Notes under the pieces: model-generated
The model's database searches: none
What the model was told of the DNA's origin: nothing
What the model saw: the letters and a program-made list of their open reading frames with translations, nothing else
In this document: positions 9,301-16,540 of the stretch, piece by piece
Position numbering within the stretch: position 1 is the first letter of the stretch
Layout: the number at the start of each line of letters is the position of its first letter
Origin: Aphanocapsa lilacina HA4352-LM1
GTDB lineage: Bacteria > Cyanobacteriota > Cyanobacteriia > Gloeobacterales > Gloeobacteraceae
Direction of reading: 5' to 3'
DNA: 45,723 nt
NCBI GenBank assembly: GCA_019359725.1
Contig: JAHHGR010000035.1
Location: forward strand, 1-45,723
Made by a program: the position numbers and the translations under genes

Positions 9301-10270
9301 TCCGGAGGACGTGCCGGGTTTGCGACGGCAATGGACAGCGGCGAGCAAAGCCACCGCCTATCGGGCCGAGGGACGCATGCGGCGCGCGGACGGAACTTAC
9401 CGCTGGCACCTCCACCAGGCCATGCCGTTGATGGACGGGGAGGGCCGCATTCTCAAGTGGTTCGGCACAGCGACCGATATCGAGGAGCGCAAGCAGCTGG
9501 AGGCTGAGCGCGAACAACTGCTCGAGCGCGCCGAGCAGGCCCGGGAGGCGGCCGAAGCCGCCAACCGCACCAAAGACGAATTTTTGGCCATCCTCGGGCA
9601 CGAGTTGCGCACGCCGCTCAATCCGATCATCGGCTGGACCCAGATGCTCCGGCGCGGGAAGGTCGGCCCGGGCAAACACGATCAGGCCCTGGAGATCATC
9701 GAGCGCAACGCCCGGCTGCAGACCCAACTCATCGACGATCTGCTCGATGTCTCGCGGATCATGCGCGGCTCCTTGCGCATCGCCCCCCAGCCCACCACGC
9801 TGGCCGGCATCGCCGTTTGCGCCCTCGAAGCGGTGCGCGGCCTGGCAGAAGCCAAACAAGTGCAGCTGATCGAACAGCTGGAGACGACGGCACCGCTCAG
9901 CGCCGATCCGACCCGCCTGCAGCAGGTGGTGTGGAACCTGCTCATTAATGCCGTCAAGTTCACCCCGGCCGGAGGACAGGTTCAGGTACGGCTGGAGTCG
10001 GGCGGGGGGACGGCCCGGCTCACCGTCAGCGATACCGGCGCTGGCATCCCCGCCGAATTTTTGCCGCACCTGTTTGAGCGTTTTCGGCAGGCGGACACCA
10101 AGAGCACGCGCGAACAAAAAGGTTTGGGGCTGGGTCTGTTCATCGTGCACCACATCGTCGAAGCCCACGGCGGCACGGTGCAGGCCGAGAGCAAAGGCGA
10201 AGGCAAAGGGGCCGCTTTCACCATCGTGCTGCCCCTTGGGGGCGAGGCCCAGCGGCAAGCCAAGCCGTAA
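6398..10270 (+). CDS. Large hybrid sensor histidine kinase with two kinase cores
   Basis: A 1290-residue signalling protein without transmembrane segments, so probably cytosolic. In order: an N-terminal PAS-like sensor (about 50-175); a GAF-like region (about 185-350); a first HisKA/HATPase core with phosphoacceptor His376 (SNVSHEFRTPLALL) and NLLSNAFKFT near 490; a receiver domain (about 650-765) with VVDDN, phosphoacceptor Asp699 in LTDVMMPRLDG and SKPF; two PAS domains each ending in a DITERK/DIEERK-type PAC motif (about 790-905 and 920-1035); and a second HisKA/HATPase core with His1068 (AILGHELRTPLNP) and NLLINAVKFT. Key residues look present in both kinases. The ATG at 6398 has an AAGGTG site at long spacing. 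No separate response regulator lies next to it. The signal is unknown. Confidence 0.92.
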   Translation: MARHDPDCGSNLASVCNLVWQDPARGWLAGGGEMGALMRAKDWSDSPLGAPEDWPQSLKIALRILLTSRYAMWMGWGEQLSFFYNDAYRPTLGIKHSWALGRPAQQVWQEIWRDIGPRIETVLETGEATYDKALLLILERSGFPEETYHTFSYSPLADDDGRIAGHLCVVTEETERVIGERRMALLRELASDLAATHTQPEVLAAFERQTGKYRRDLPFALVYLFDDEADGRARLAAATGIEAAHPPAHTPIVLESDEGPWPVRRLWEGALATVLEDFERRAGAAVPSGSWDIPPHQVSVVPIKSQGQQRPAGFLVAALNPYRRYDAEYAGFVELLTGQIASGLANARAYEAERRRAEALAELDRAKTTFFSNVSHEFRTPLALLLSPLEDALADSALSTATRAPLLLAQRNGRRLLKLVNTLLDFSRIEAGRSQPNFLPTDLATFTTQLVSVFRSAVEKAGLQLVIDCPPLGEAVYVDRDMWEKIVLNLLSNAFKFTLQGRITVRLRREAAAVRLELEDTGVGIPAHELPRIFDRFHRVEETRGRSHEGSGIGLALVAELVRIHGGEVLVTSVPEQGSSFSVLLPTGTAHLPAERIGAALGLASTAVAAEIYAEEAALWTGGLGEALPAQRVPDFVQAPARSASDTPRPRILVVDDNADMRAYLEALLKAHYEVDLVGDGVEALAALERRMPDLVLTDVMMPRLDGFGLLAALRENERTRALPVIVLSARAGEEATLLGLERGANDYLSKPFAARELLGRVRANLEMARLRGEAARLLRASEERARLAIRVGKLGTWRFAPTSGVATMDERMREIWGEPEGTFQLSLAQAMERIHPADRERVSQAVDAALDPASAGTLEIDYCIVWPNGSERWVSANGQVFFEQTEAGSRRAVDFIGTALDITERKRIEQALAGSEQRYRLLAESIPQLVWTADVGGTLLDVNGRWSQYTGFTLEQVKKSGWESVVHPEDVPGLRRQWTAASKATAYRAEGRMRRADGTYRWHLHQAMPLMDGEGRILKWFGTATDIEERKQLEAEREQLLERAEQAREAAEAANRTKDEFLAILGHELRTPLNPIIGWTQMLRRGKVGPGKHDQALEIIERNARLQTQLIDDLLDVSRIMRGSLRIAPQPTTLAGIAVCALEAVRGLAEAKQVQLIEQLETTAPLSADPTRLQQVVWNLLINAVKFTPAGGQVQVRLESGGGTARLTVSDTGAGIPAEFLPHLFERFRQADTKSTREQKGLGLGLFIVHHIVEAHGGTVQAESKGEGKGAAFTIVLPLGGEAQRQAKP

Positions 10271-10636
10271 GCGGCACTAGTGGAAAGCGAAAAATATGGC
10301 TTTTCATCACCATCGGCTTCCCTTGGCCCAACGCCGCCTCTGCGGGTAGTTCAGGGGCGTACGGCTGCGCAGATCTATGTCTGTGGATAGAAGCATTGGT
10401 CGTACTCGTGGCGGAGATTAGAATCCCGAACCGGCCGTAGGATGGTGGAGTGTAGGCGCGATCGCTCGCCCCGTTTGCTGAATTTAGCTACTTATGTCAA
10501 CCGCTGTCGGGGGTCCGACGGCTGACTCTGCAAAACAACCGGTCCAATGGTGTGGACATCGGTACCCGGCGGGACATCGCGATGTTCCGCGCTCCCGCCT
10601 GCCGTCTCTCAATACCCAATTTCGAGGAAACCGACC
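10271..10636. other. Intergenic region, no gene supported
   Basis: This 366-base stretch between the kinase and the membrane protein contains a GCGATCGC octamer near 10457, the HIP1 palindrome common in cyanobacterial genomes, but no T-rich terminator for the kinase gene and no credible reading frame. Confidence 0.35.
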
Positions 10637-11263
10637 ATGAGTTATGTTGACCAACCCGGTCCCGGTCGCGTGGTCCCTGCTCAGCCAGTGGCCACCCAGG
10701 TGATCGAGTATCACGACCGTGTCCGCTGGGGGCCGATCGTTGCCGGCCTGGTGGTGGCCATCGGCACCCAACTGGTGCTCAGTTCGCTGGGCGCGGCCCT
10801 GGGATTGACCGCCATCGCCACCTCGGACGCCCCCCCCTCCAGCAGCGACGACATCGGCAGTGCCATCGGCATCTGGACGATTTTGAGCCTGTTCGCTTCG
10901 CTGTTCGCCGGCGGCTGGGTGACTGCGCGCACCAGCGGTCCGATCACCCGCAACGGCGCGTTGCTCAACGGCGCCATTCTCTGGGCCACGACTTTGGCTC
11001 TGGGATCGTATTTGCTCGCAAGCGGCGTCTCGGGAGCTTTGGGCGTGCTGGGCACCAACCCGGATCTCACCGACCGCGCAGGGCGCAACATCCCGAACCA
11101 ACTGCCCGGCGTGAGTGCTGACCAGGCCCGCGACATCGCCGGCAATGCCGCGCGGGGCGGCTGGTCCTTTGCGATCGGCGCGCTGCTCGGCCTGGGAGCC
11201 GCCCTCGGCGGTGCCTTTGTCGGTTCAAAAGACAACCGCATCGTCGACGAACGCGGGCGGTAA
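10637..11263 (+). CDS. Conserved membrane protein, probably stress-related
   Basis: A 208-residue integral membrane protein. After a polar N-terminus, a first helix spans about 32-60 (WGPIVAGLVVAIGTQLVLSS), a second about 75-95, a third about 110-135 (LNGAILWATTLALGSYLLAS) and a fourth about 175-195 with a Gly/Ala zipper (AIGALLGLGAALGGAFVG). The ATG at 10637 is preceded by a GAGGAAA ribosome site; the in-frame codon at 10547 is not supported. In my recollection, proteins of this look are often found beside PRC-barrel or DUF2382 stress proteins, and here a DUF2382 gene and a loose DUF2382 tail follow. No enzymatic motif is visible. Confidence 0.8.
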   Translation: MSYVDQPGPGRVVPAQPVATQVIEYHDRVRWGPIVAGLVVAIGTQLVLSSLGAALGLTAIATSDAPPSSSDDIGSAIGIWTILSLFASLFAGGWVTARTSGPITRNGALLNGAILWATTLALGSYLLASGVSGALGVLGTNPDLTDRAGRNIPNQLPGVSADQARDIAGNAARGGWSFAIGALLGLGAALGGAFVGSKDNRIVDERGR

Positions 11264-11372
11264 GTTTGAATATGCCCCGGCCTCAGACCTGATGTCGAAT
11301 CCGGATGGAGTCCGGCCGGGCGCAGGTATCGGGTGTGGGGTGTCAGTAAGTGCGCCCTGGCGCCCTGGCACC

Positions 11373-11462
11373 TCCACCGTCCGGCGCGAAGAGCTGCGCA
11401 CGGAGACCGAGGGTGAGGTGATTGTCGATAGCGAGGGCAAGCGCGTTCCCCCCGCCAGATAA
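11373..11462 (+). pseudogene. Stray C-terminal tail of a DUF2382 protein
   Basis: The frame reads TVRREELRTETEGEVIVDSE before a TAA stop. This resembles the end of DUF2382 (YsnF/AvaK) domains, which finish with a charged segment starting TVRR-E. The rest of the domain is absent upstream in this frame, and there is no start with a ribosome site. It is best explained as a leftover from a deleted or duplicated DUF2382 gene, given that a fuller copy follows at 11588-12126. The match is short, so chance remains possible. Confidence 0.4.
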
Positions 11463-11587
11463 CTTCATGCATTTGACCGCGCCTCCTGCCGCGGTCTTGA
11501 ACCTGTAGACGCCTCACGCAGCAGCGGGCACAGCGGAGGCCCCGCGCCCAGCGGCTCGCTGCTGTTCCACGCATAATCGAGAAGAAA

Positions 11588-12126
11588 ATGACTTCGTTGG
11601 AAGAGCATGAAGCAGCGAAAAGCTACGGCGATGTCCAAAGCCACCGTTGCCCTTTTCTGCCGCAGAAGCCCCCTCCATCGAAACCGACTCACCGAAGCAG
11701 GAGCGCTTGGAGCTGCTCGCAGAACGGGCTTCTATCCGTAAGGAGAGAGTTTATTTAGGCGAGATTACGGTGCGCAAGGAGACGATTAGGGAGCTCAAGA
11801 CTATCGAGGTTCCTGTCACGCGGGAGGAACTGGTGGTCGAGCGCCGTCCTACGGCCGAATCAGGTGCGGTGGCGCCGGTGGAGGAGGTGATACGGATTGT
11901 CTTGAGCGAGGAGCAAGTCTCCTATCAGACTAGAAAAGTCCTCAAAGAAGCAGTCTCGATTGAGTGGCACACCACCATCGAGAAGAAGCAGATTGAGGTG
12001 ACTCTGCAGCGTGAAGCACTGCGCTTCGATGTCGAAGGAAAAGTGCGGGCCGGTACCGTTGGCACTTCTGGAATCGGCGCAGTGGATGCTGCTTCGGGCT
12101 CCCAGGCTGCTGCCGATCAGCGATAA
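11588..12126 (+). CDS. DUF2382 (YsnF/AvaK-like) stress protein with a likely N-terminal frameshift
   Basis: The body (from the TTG codon at 11647) is a DUF2382 domain: the repeated pattern ERLELLAERASIRKERVYLG, VRKETIRELKTIEVPVTREE and IEKKQIEVTLQREALRFDVE is typical of YsnF/AvaK proteins, linked to stress or akinete formation in other bacteria. The 11647 start is a TTG without a ribosome site. In another frame an ATG at 11588 opens MTSLEEHEAAKSYGDVQSHR, which looks like a natural N-terminus but runs out of frame into the domain. A one- or two-base indel around 11640-11660 would join the two into about 179 residues. The reported span assumes this; a strict uninterrupted reading is 11647-12126 (159 residues). 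It sits with the membrane protein at 10637. Confidence 0.65.
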
Positions 12127-12178
12127 GCATCTGGGAAATACGTCTCAAGCGACCTTGGCGGCTTGGAACCCAAAAACA

Positions 12179-12199
12179 GCCCACCCAAGGCGGGTGGGC
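12179..12199. terminator. Bidirectional terminator-like hairpin between convergent genes
   Basis: GCCCACCC (12179-12186) pairs perfectly with GGGTGGGC (12192-12199) across a five-base loop. On the minus strand it is followed closely by TGTTTTTG, the normal layout of a factor-independent terminator for the small exported gene; on the plus strand a CTTTT follows a few bases later, which could serve the DUF2382 gene. Confidence 0.65.
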
Positions 12200-12239
12200 A
12201 TCGCTTTTAGGTGGCAGGAAACCGGCATAAGCCGGGTCC

Positions 12240-12528
12240 CTAGCGGCAGGGCACCAGACCGGCGCTCGAGGTGCCGACGTAAGGAGTGGAATCGCTCCAA
12301 GACTCCGAGGCGCGCGGGCCGTTCTCGTCGTTGTCCGGGTTGCAGCGCGGGTTGTCGACGCACTTTTCTCGTCGCCAAAGACGATGCTGCCCGAGGCGGC
12401 CTGCTTATCGGCCTGGACTTCCTGACGGGGCGACTCGGATTTTTGGGCGTCTTTGTCCGCGGCGATGGCCGGAACGCTCAGCGCAACCAGGGCGAAAGCG
12501 GCGAGCATGGGGCGAAACGGGTAAGCAT
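12240..12528 (-). pseudogene. Small exported Cys-containing protein, broken by one or two single-base indels
   Basis: The open frame from ATG 12508 encodes MLAAFALVALSVPAIAADKD, a signal peptide with an AIAA-type cleavage site, then a charged segment ending FGDEK. At an AAAA run (TTTT at 12364-12367 on the plus strand) the sensible reading moves to the -1 frame and continues CVDNPRCNPDNDENGPRASE to SAGLVPCR and a TAG at 12240; one more A would join the halves (89 residues from 12508). Upstream, the first ATG at 12528 has the only good ribosome site (GGAGGG) and encodes MLTRFAP; it is one base out of frame with the signal peptide at a CCCC run, and one more C would give a positively charged signal-peptide start. 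Both breaks lie in homopolymers, so sequencing error is as likely as true decay. The mature part has three cysteines and no recognised family. Confidence 0.6.
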
Positions 12529-12703
12529 GGCTGGTCCCTCCGGGGCTGAAAGTTGGTGATTGAGCGCTTTAAGCTCATATCTTCAGAGTCCCAAAGGACC
12601 ATGAGCCGAACGTGAGGGCTTTGTGAGAAAAACTTTACATTGATTCGACCGGGTGTTGGGGTTTGCGCCGTAGCGCTTGTCCGATACCAAAAGGCCTGGG
12701 TGC

Positions 12704-13267
12704 TCAGGCAGGTTGCAGGTAGAAAGTGTAACTGCCGGATAGCGGCCCTGCGCTTTGAGCCGGGGAAGTGAGGTTCAAAAGCAAAGACGGGCGAAATAGA
12801 AAGTCGCGCTCGTTGAGCGCTTCGCCGGGGAGATACAGCTGGGTGGTGAGGGGCCGGTGGCCGGGGGCGCTCACGGTCAGGTGCAGGTGGGGTGTGCGGC
12901 CCGGGTAGCGGCCGGGCACAAAGGTGACAAGCCTGACGCCCGGCCGCTCGGAGGCGTGGCGGGTGCGAAAGCGAAAACCTTCAAGGTCGTAATTTCCCCG
13001 TGGGTCAGCGTGCCACAGATCGATGAGGACCGGAAAGACGGATTTGCAGTCCCGGCCGCGCACCGTTAAATTGAGCACCAACTCGCGCCCTGTCAACCCC
13101 GAGGGCCTTAGATCCGTGCTGTCCGGGGCACCCGGCCGGTAGAACGGGCCGGCAGTCAGGCTCTCGGTGCGCGGGCAGGCGGCGGACCGCGCACCGGCAG
13201 GCAGCCACAGTCCCGCCGCCCCCGCGAGGCTTGAGCTGACAAAGTGGCGGCGGGAGAGGGCGACCAT
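12704..13267 (-). CDS. Tat-exported intradiol ring-cleavage dioxygenase-like protein
   Basis: A 187-residue protein with a twin-arginine signal (SRRHFVSSSLAGAAGLWLP, residues 5-23). The core follows intradiol (protocatechuate/catechol 1,2-type) dioxygenases: DLWHADPRGNYD, then FVPGRYPGRTPHLHL. All four family Fe(III) ligands can be placed: Tyr93, Tyr121, His127 and His129. Intradiol enzymes open catechol rings with O2 and are usually cytosolic; short Tat- or Sec-exported members exist but their substrates are largely unknown. The ATG overlaps the leuA stop by one base (TGATG), so translation is probably coupled to leuA. No aromatic-degradation genes are nearby, which leaves the physiological substrate open. 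Confidence 0.85.
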   Translation of the reverse strand: MVALSRRHFVSSSLAGAAGLWLPAGARSAACPRTESLTAGPFYRPGAPDSTDLRPSGLTGRELVLNLTVRGRDCKSVFPVLIDLWHADPRGNYDLEGFRFRTRHASERPGVRLVTFVPGRYPGRTPHLHLTVSAPGHRPLTTQLYLPGEALNERDFLFRPSLLLNLTSPAQSAGPLSGSYTFYLQPA

Positions 13268-14883
13268 CAGAGTTTCTGGGCGGCGGCGTTGGGGTGGGCG
13301 AGGGCGCCGCCGGAGTGGGTGGGGTGGGCCAGAGCGAAGTGGAGCTTGTTGAGGGCGTTGAGGTAGGCGCGGGCGGAGGCGACGATGATATCGGTGTTGG
13401 CCGCGTGGCCGCTGAAGGTGCGTCCGTCCTGGCGCACGCGGATGGTCACTTCGCCCATCGCATCGATGCCCGCCGTCACCGACTGGACCGAAAATTCGAT
13501 CAGTTCGTTGGGTAGTTCGATGAGGCGGTTGATCGCTTTGTAGACCGCGTCCACCGGGCCGGTGCCCACGGCCGCATCGACGCGCTCGACGCCATCGGGG
13601 CCGGTGAGGCGGACGGTGGCGGTGGGCAGCCCCGGCTCACCGCAGCTCACCTGCACCTGCTCCAGGTGGTAGGCTTCGGGGATGAGGCGAATTTCATCGG
13701 AGATGACGGCCTCGATGTCCCAGTCGCTCACGGTCTTTTTCTTGTCCGCCAGTTCTTTAAAGCGCAAAAAGGCGCGGTTGAGATCGGCGTCGCCCAGTTC
13801 GTAGCCCAGTTCGCCCAATCGGGTGCGAAAGGCGTTGCGGCCCGAGTGCTTGCCCAGTACGATCCGGTTTTCGTTCACTCCGACCGTCTCGGCGTCCAGG
13901 ATCTCGTAGGTGAGCCGGTTTTTGAGCACGCCGTCCTGGTGGATGCCCGACTCGTGGGCAAAGGCGTTCGCTCCCACGATCGCCTTGTTGGGCTGGACGA
14001 GCATGCCGGTCAGATGCGAGACCAGCCGCGAGCTTTTGTAGATCTGGCGGGTGTCGATGGCGCATAGGGGGGTGGCCGCATCGGCCGGACGGCCGAAGAT
14101 CGGATTAAAGAACTGGCGGCGCACGTGCAGGGCCATGACGATTTCTTCGAGCGAGCAGTTACCCGCCCGCTCGCCGATGCCGTTGATGGTGCACTCGATC
14201 TGGCGCGCGCCGTTCTCGATGGCGGCAAGGGAATTGGCAACAGCCAGACCCAGATCGTTGTGGCAGTGCACCGAAATCACCGCCCGCTCGATGCCGCGCA
14301 CGTTCTGGGCGATGCCGCGGATGAGGCCGCCGAATTCGGCGGGCGTGAGATAGCCCACCGTGTCGGGGATGTTGACGGTGGTCGCCCCGGCGTCAATGGC
14401 TGCTTCGAGTACCCGGTAGAGATATTCCGGGTCGGAGCGGCCGGCGTCCATCGGCGAAAATTCGACATCGTCCACGAAACTTTTGGCAAAAGCCACCATC
14501 TCGGCGGCGATGGCGAGCACCTCGGGGCGGCTTTTGCGCAACTGGTGCTCCAGGTGAATATCCGAAGTCGAGATGAACGTGTGGATGCGGCCGCGGGCGG
14601 CGGGGCGGATCGCCTCGGCCGCTGCCTGGATGTCTGAGCGGATGGCCCGCGCCAGACTGCAGATCATCGGCCCGTCCTCGGTGCCCACCGTGCGGGCCAC
14701 CCGCTCAACCGCCTCAAAATCGCCGGGGCTGGCGTAGGCAAAGCCGGCCTCGATCACATCGACACCGAGTCGGGCAAGCTGCCGGGCAATCTCCACCTTT
14801 TCATCGGCATTGAGCGTAGCCCCCGGCGACTGCTCGCCGTCCCTGAGGGTGGTGTCGAAGATAACCAAGCGGTCCTGAAACAT
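13267..14883 (-). CDS. leuA: 2-Isopropylmalate synthase
   Basis: Catalyses acetyl-CoA plus 2-oxoisovalerate to 2-isopropylmalate, the first committed step of leucine synthesis. The 538 residues match long bacterial Leu[21 protein letters not shown] opens the HMGL-like TIM barrel, with Arg/Asp of TLRDGEQ for metal and substrate binding. [20 protein letters not shown] is the second signature and supplies metal-binding histidines. The C-terminal domain after about residue 395 is the LeuA allosteric dimer domain (leucine feedback). The start at 14883 matches the family; the frame extends 23 codons upstream without support. A one-base stop/start overlap links it to the dioxygenase gene downstream. 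Confidence 0.95.
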   Translation of the reverse strand: MFQDRLVIFDTTLRDGEQSPGATLNADEKVEIARQLARLGVDVIEAGFAYASPGDFEAVERVARTVGTEDGPMICSLARAIRSDIQAAAEAIRPAARGRIHTFISTSDIHLEHQLRKSRPEVLAIAAEMVAFAKSFVDDVEFSPMDAGRSDPEYLYRVLEAAIDAGATTVNIPDTVGYLTPAEFGGLIRGIAQNVRGIERAVISVHCHNDLGLAVANSLAAIENGARQIECTINGIGERAGNCSLEEIVMALHVRRQFFNPIFGRPADAATPLCAIDTRQIYKSSRLVSHLTGMLVQPNKAIVGANAFAHESGIHQDGVLKNRLTYEILDAETVGVNENRIVLGKHSGRNAFRTRLGELGYELGDADLNRAFLRFKELADKKKTVSDWDIEAVISDEIRLIPEAYHLEQVQVSCGEPGLPTATVRLTGPDGVERVDAAVGTGPVDAVYKAINRLIELPNELIEFSVQSVTAGIDAMGEVTIRVRQDGRTFSGHAANTDIIVASARAYLNALNKLHFALAHPTHSGGALAHPNAAAQKL

Positions 14884-14961
14884 TGCGTCGTAGCCTCTCA
14901 GGCGAAACGTTAGCCATTCTATCTTGCTTGCCGATTCGAGCGCCCGGCACAAGCAGACGAT

Positions 14962-15171
14962 TCAGGGGTCGTAGGACTCCGCCGCATCGCCGTCGAAAAA
15001 ATCCATCGCCAGGGGCTTGAAGGGCTTCTCTGGCTTTTGCGGGGGATCTGCCTGGGCCGGTTTGGCGGTAGCGATCTGGGCTGAAAGCCGGGTTTGGATC
15101 TGGGGTTCGGCGGCCAGTTCGGCGGTCGCCTCGGCCTGCCTGGGCACCGCCGCCATCTCGTCGATGTCCAA
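14962..15171 (-). CDS. Small Pro/Ala-rich orphan protein
   Basis: A frame of 69 residues from a TTG at 15171, which has a GGAAGG ribosome site 7 bases upstream; the same frame is open to 15216 with other TTG codons. The product begins with an acidic DIDEMAAVPRQAEATAEL segment, passes through an Ala/Pro/Gln/Lys linker and ends in AMDFFDGDAAESYDP. No cysteines, signal peptide or known domain. It lies 78 bases upstream of leuA on the same strand and could be the first gene of that transcript. Codon bias is compatible with coding, but there is no family support. Confidence 0.45.
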   Translation of the reverse strand: MDIDEMAAVPRQAEATAELAAEPQIQTRLSAQIATAKPAQADPPQKPEKPFKPLAMDFFDGDAAESYDP

Positions 15172-15518
15172 TAAAATACCTTCCAGATTGGACGATGCAA
15201 TTCGGTGCGCCAGCAAAAATCAGCTGCGCAGTCTGCGACATGCGATAAAGCCAAACAGTCTGAGGCTCCACGCCCGCAGGTAGATTTACACCCGCCTCGT
15301 GTGCCGGAAAAACAAGGCAGTTTCCAGCTTGTTTGTGCTTGCATTTAACTTACCGTTACAAGCAACCGGAGACAAGCTGATGATTATTTCAAAAATGATA
15401 GATTAAAGTCTATGACTTCATCCGCGCGGCGTCCGTTGCTGCCGCAGCAGCCTGGTCTATGCAAGTTTGCAGGGCACCAGGACCTGACTGCGCTCAAAAT
15501 ACCTCTGGGCTTCTACAA
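15172..15518. other. Intergenic region with an AT-rich patch
   Basis: Around 15340-15420 the base composition becomes clearly AT-rich relative to the surrounding DNA, which fits a promoter zone for the minus-strand genes to the left. No gene, RNA or clear terminator for the lipoprotein gene was seen. Confidence 0.35.
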
Positions 15519-16193
15519 TCACCCACCTGCCAAAAACGTCTTGAGCTGATCGAGACCCTGACCTTCAATGGTGCGGCCGGAGAAGGGCTTGCGGCAGTCC
15601 TGGGCGGCGGCGGAGCCGGGGGCGGCCCGCTCGCACTCGCCCGCCGCCGCCAGGATGTCCGATTTGAGGCGCACTTTGATCCCTACCCGCTCCTTCGCCT
15701 GCCGGATCTGGGCGAGGCCTTCCTCCAGCAGAGCAAAGGCAATGCGCGTCGCTTTTTGCTCGTCGCGCGCCACCGTCTGGATAACGCTGTCAACCGCCAC
15801 GCCGTCGCGCAGGGTGCGGCCATCGACTTCGAGAAACACCGCCGGGCGATCGTCGCTGACGTTGTGCTGCGCGTCGGTGTGGGGCAGCTCGACCACCAGG
15901 CTGTGGCGCGTCGCACCGCCACGGGTGACCGAAAGCGCGCTCAAATCGAGCCTGGAAGTGTACGGTTCGACGGAAATCTCGCCTTTGTAACCGTTGCGGG
16001 CGTCGCGAAAGGGGGTGCCGTCCGCCTTGAGCACAAAAACGTCCCGCGCCGAGCGCACCGGCAGCACCAGGCGCTTGCGGCCGTCGGGAACAGTGGCGGT
16101 GGGGGACGCATCGGAGGGTTTGGGTGCTTCGGAGACCGCATCGGTCTGGGAGGCACAACCGGCAAGCACCAGAGCCCAAAGCAAGCGCTTCAC
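15519..16193 (-). CDS. Predicted lipoprotein, function unknown
   Basis: A 224-residue protein starting with MKRLLWALVLAGC, a short signal peptide ending in a lipobox (LAGC) whose Cys13 should be lipidated and anchored at a membrane. A Ser/Pro/Thr/Ala linker follows to about residue 38. The globular part alternates basic and hydrophobic residues (KRLVLPVRSARDVFVLKADG, SLVVELPHTDAQHN) and looks beta-rich, followed by a helical segment around residues 140-190 (IAFALLEEGLAQIRQAKERV). Two later cysteines (GECERAAPGSAAAQDC) may form a disulfide. The start is a GTG at 16193 with a TAAGGATT ribosome site. No family recognised. Confidence 0.75.
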   Translation of the reverse strand: MKRLLWALVLAGCASQTDAVSEAPKPSDASPTATVPDGRKRLVLPVRSARDVFVLKADGTPFRDARNGYKGEISVEPYTSRLDLSALSVTRGGATRHSLVVELPHTDAQHNVSDDRPAVFLEVDGRTLRDGVAVDSVIQTVARDEQKATRIAFALLEEGLAQIRQAKERVGIKVRLKSDILAAAGECERAAPGSAAAQDCRKPFSGRTIEGQGLDQLKTFLAGG

Positions 16194-16289
16194 TTTACAA
16201 TCCTTAATACCTTGACTCTTCTATTAGAGCGGTTTTCGGTTGTACGAGCAACCGCCAGTGGCCCTGGGCTGAGGCACCCGCGAAGATCT

Positions 16290-16447
16290 GTTTTGGGGGC
16301 GGCGGCATTCTCGCAGGCTTGGGGCAGGGAGGCCTGGGGTTGACGGGCGAGGCTGGAGAGCAGCTGCTTGAGTCGGGTGTGGCGACGGGCATCGCCCAAA
16401 TCGAGGGGTTGCAGTTCGTGTTCGGTCCAGGGGTCGATGGTCGGCAT
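16290..16447 (-). pseudogene. N-terminal fragment of an IS4/Tn5-like transposase
   Basis: From an ATG at 16447 the frame gives MPTIDPWTEHELQPLDLGDA, then RRHTRLKQLLSSLARQPQAS and LPQACENAAAPKT. This matches the DNA-binding N-terminal domain of IS4/Tn5-type transposases, whose pattern is W-x-x-x-E-(x)-LGDARR-x-x-RL, P-x-A-S-LP-x-AC and AA-x-K. The usual next block (AYRFF) is missing, the frame continues into unrelated sequence, and no DDE catalytic domain follows. Only about 50 residues survive, lying between the lipoprotein gene and mazG. Confidence 0.65.
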
Positions 16448-16540
16448 GGGCCACCGCTGAGCCAGTACGCTCCCAGTGTGGCTGGCGCACAGCAGGCAGA
16501 GGCGCTCTCAAAAATCCGGGTAATGGATGGATAGGGTCTT

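Noticed and set aside
9023..10258. Long minus-strand frame opposite the second half of the hybrid kinase
   Set aside because: Antisense to conserved PAS, HisKA and HATPase domains, with no start context or homology.
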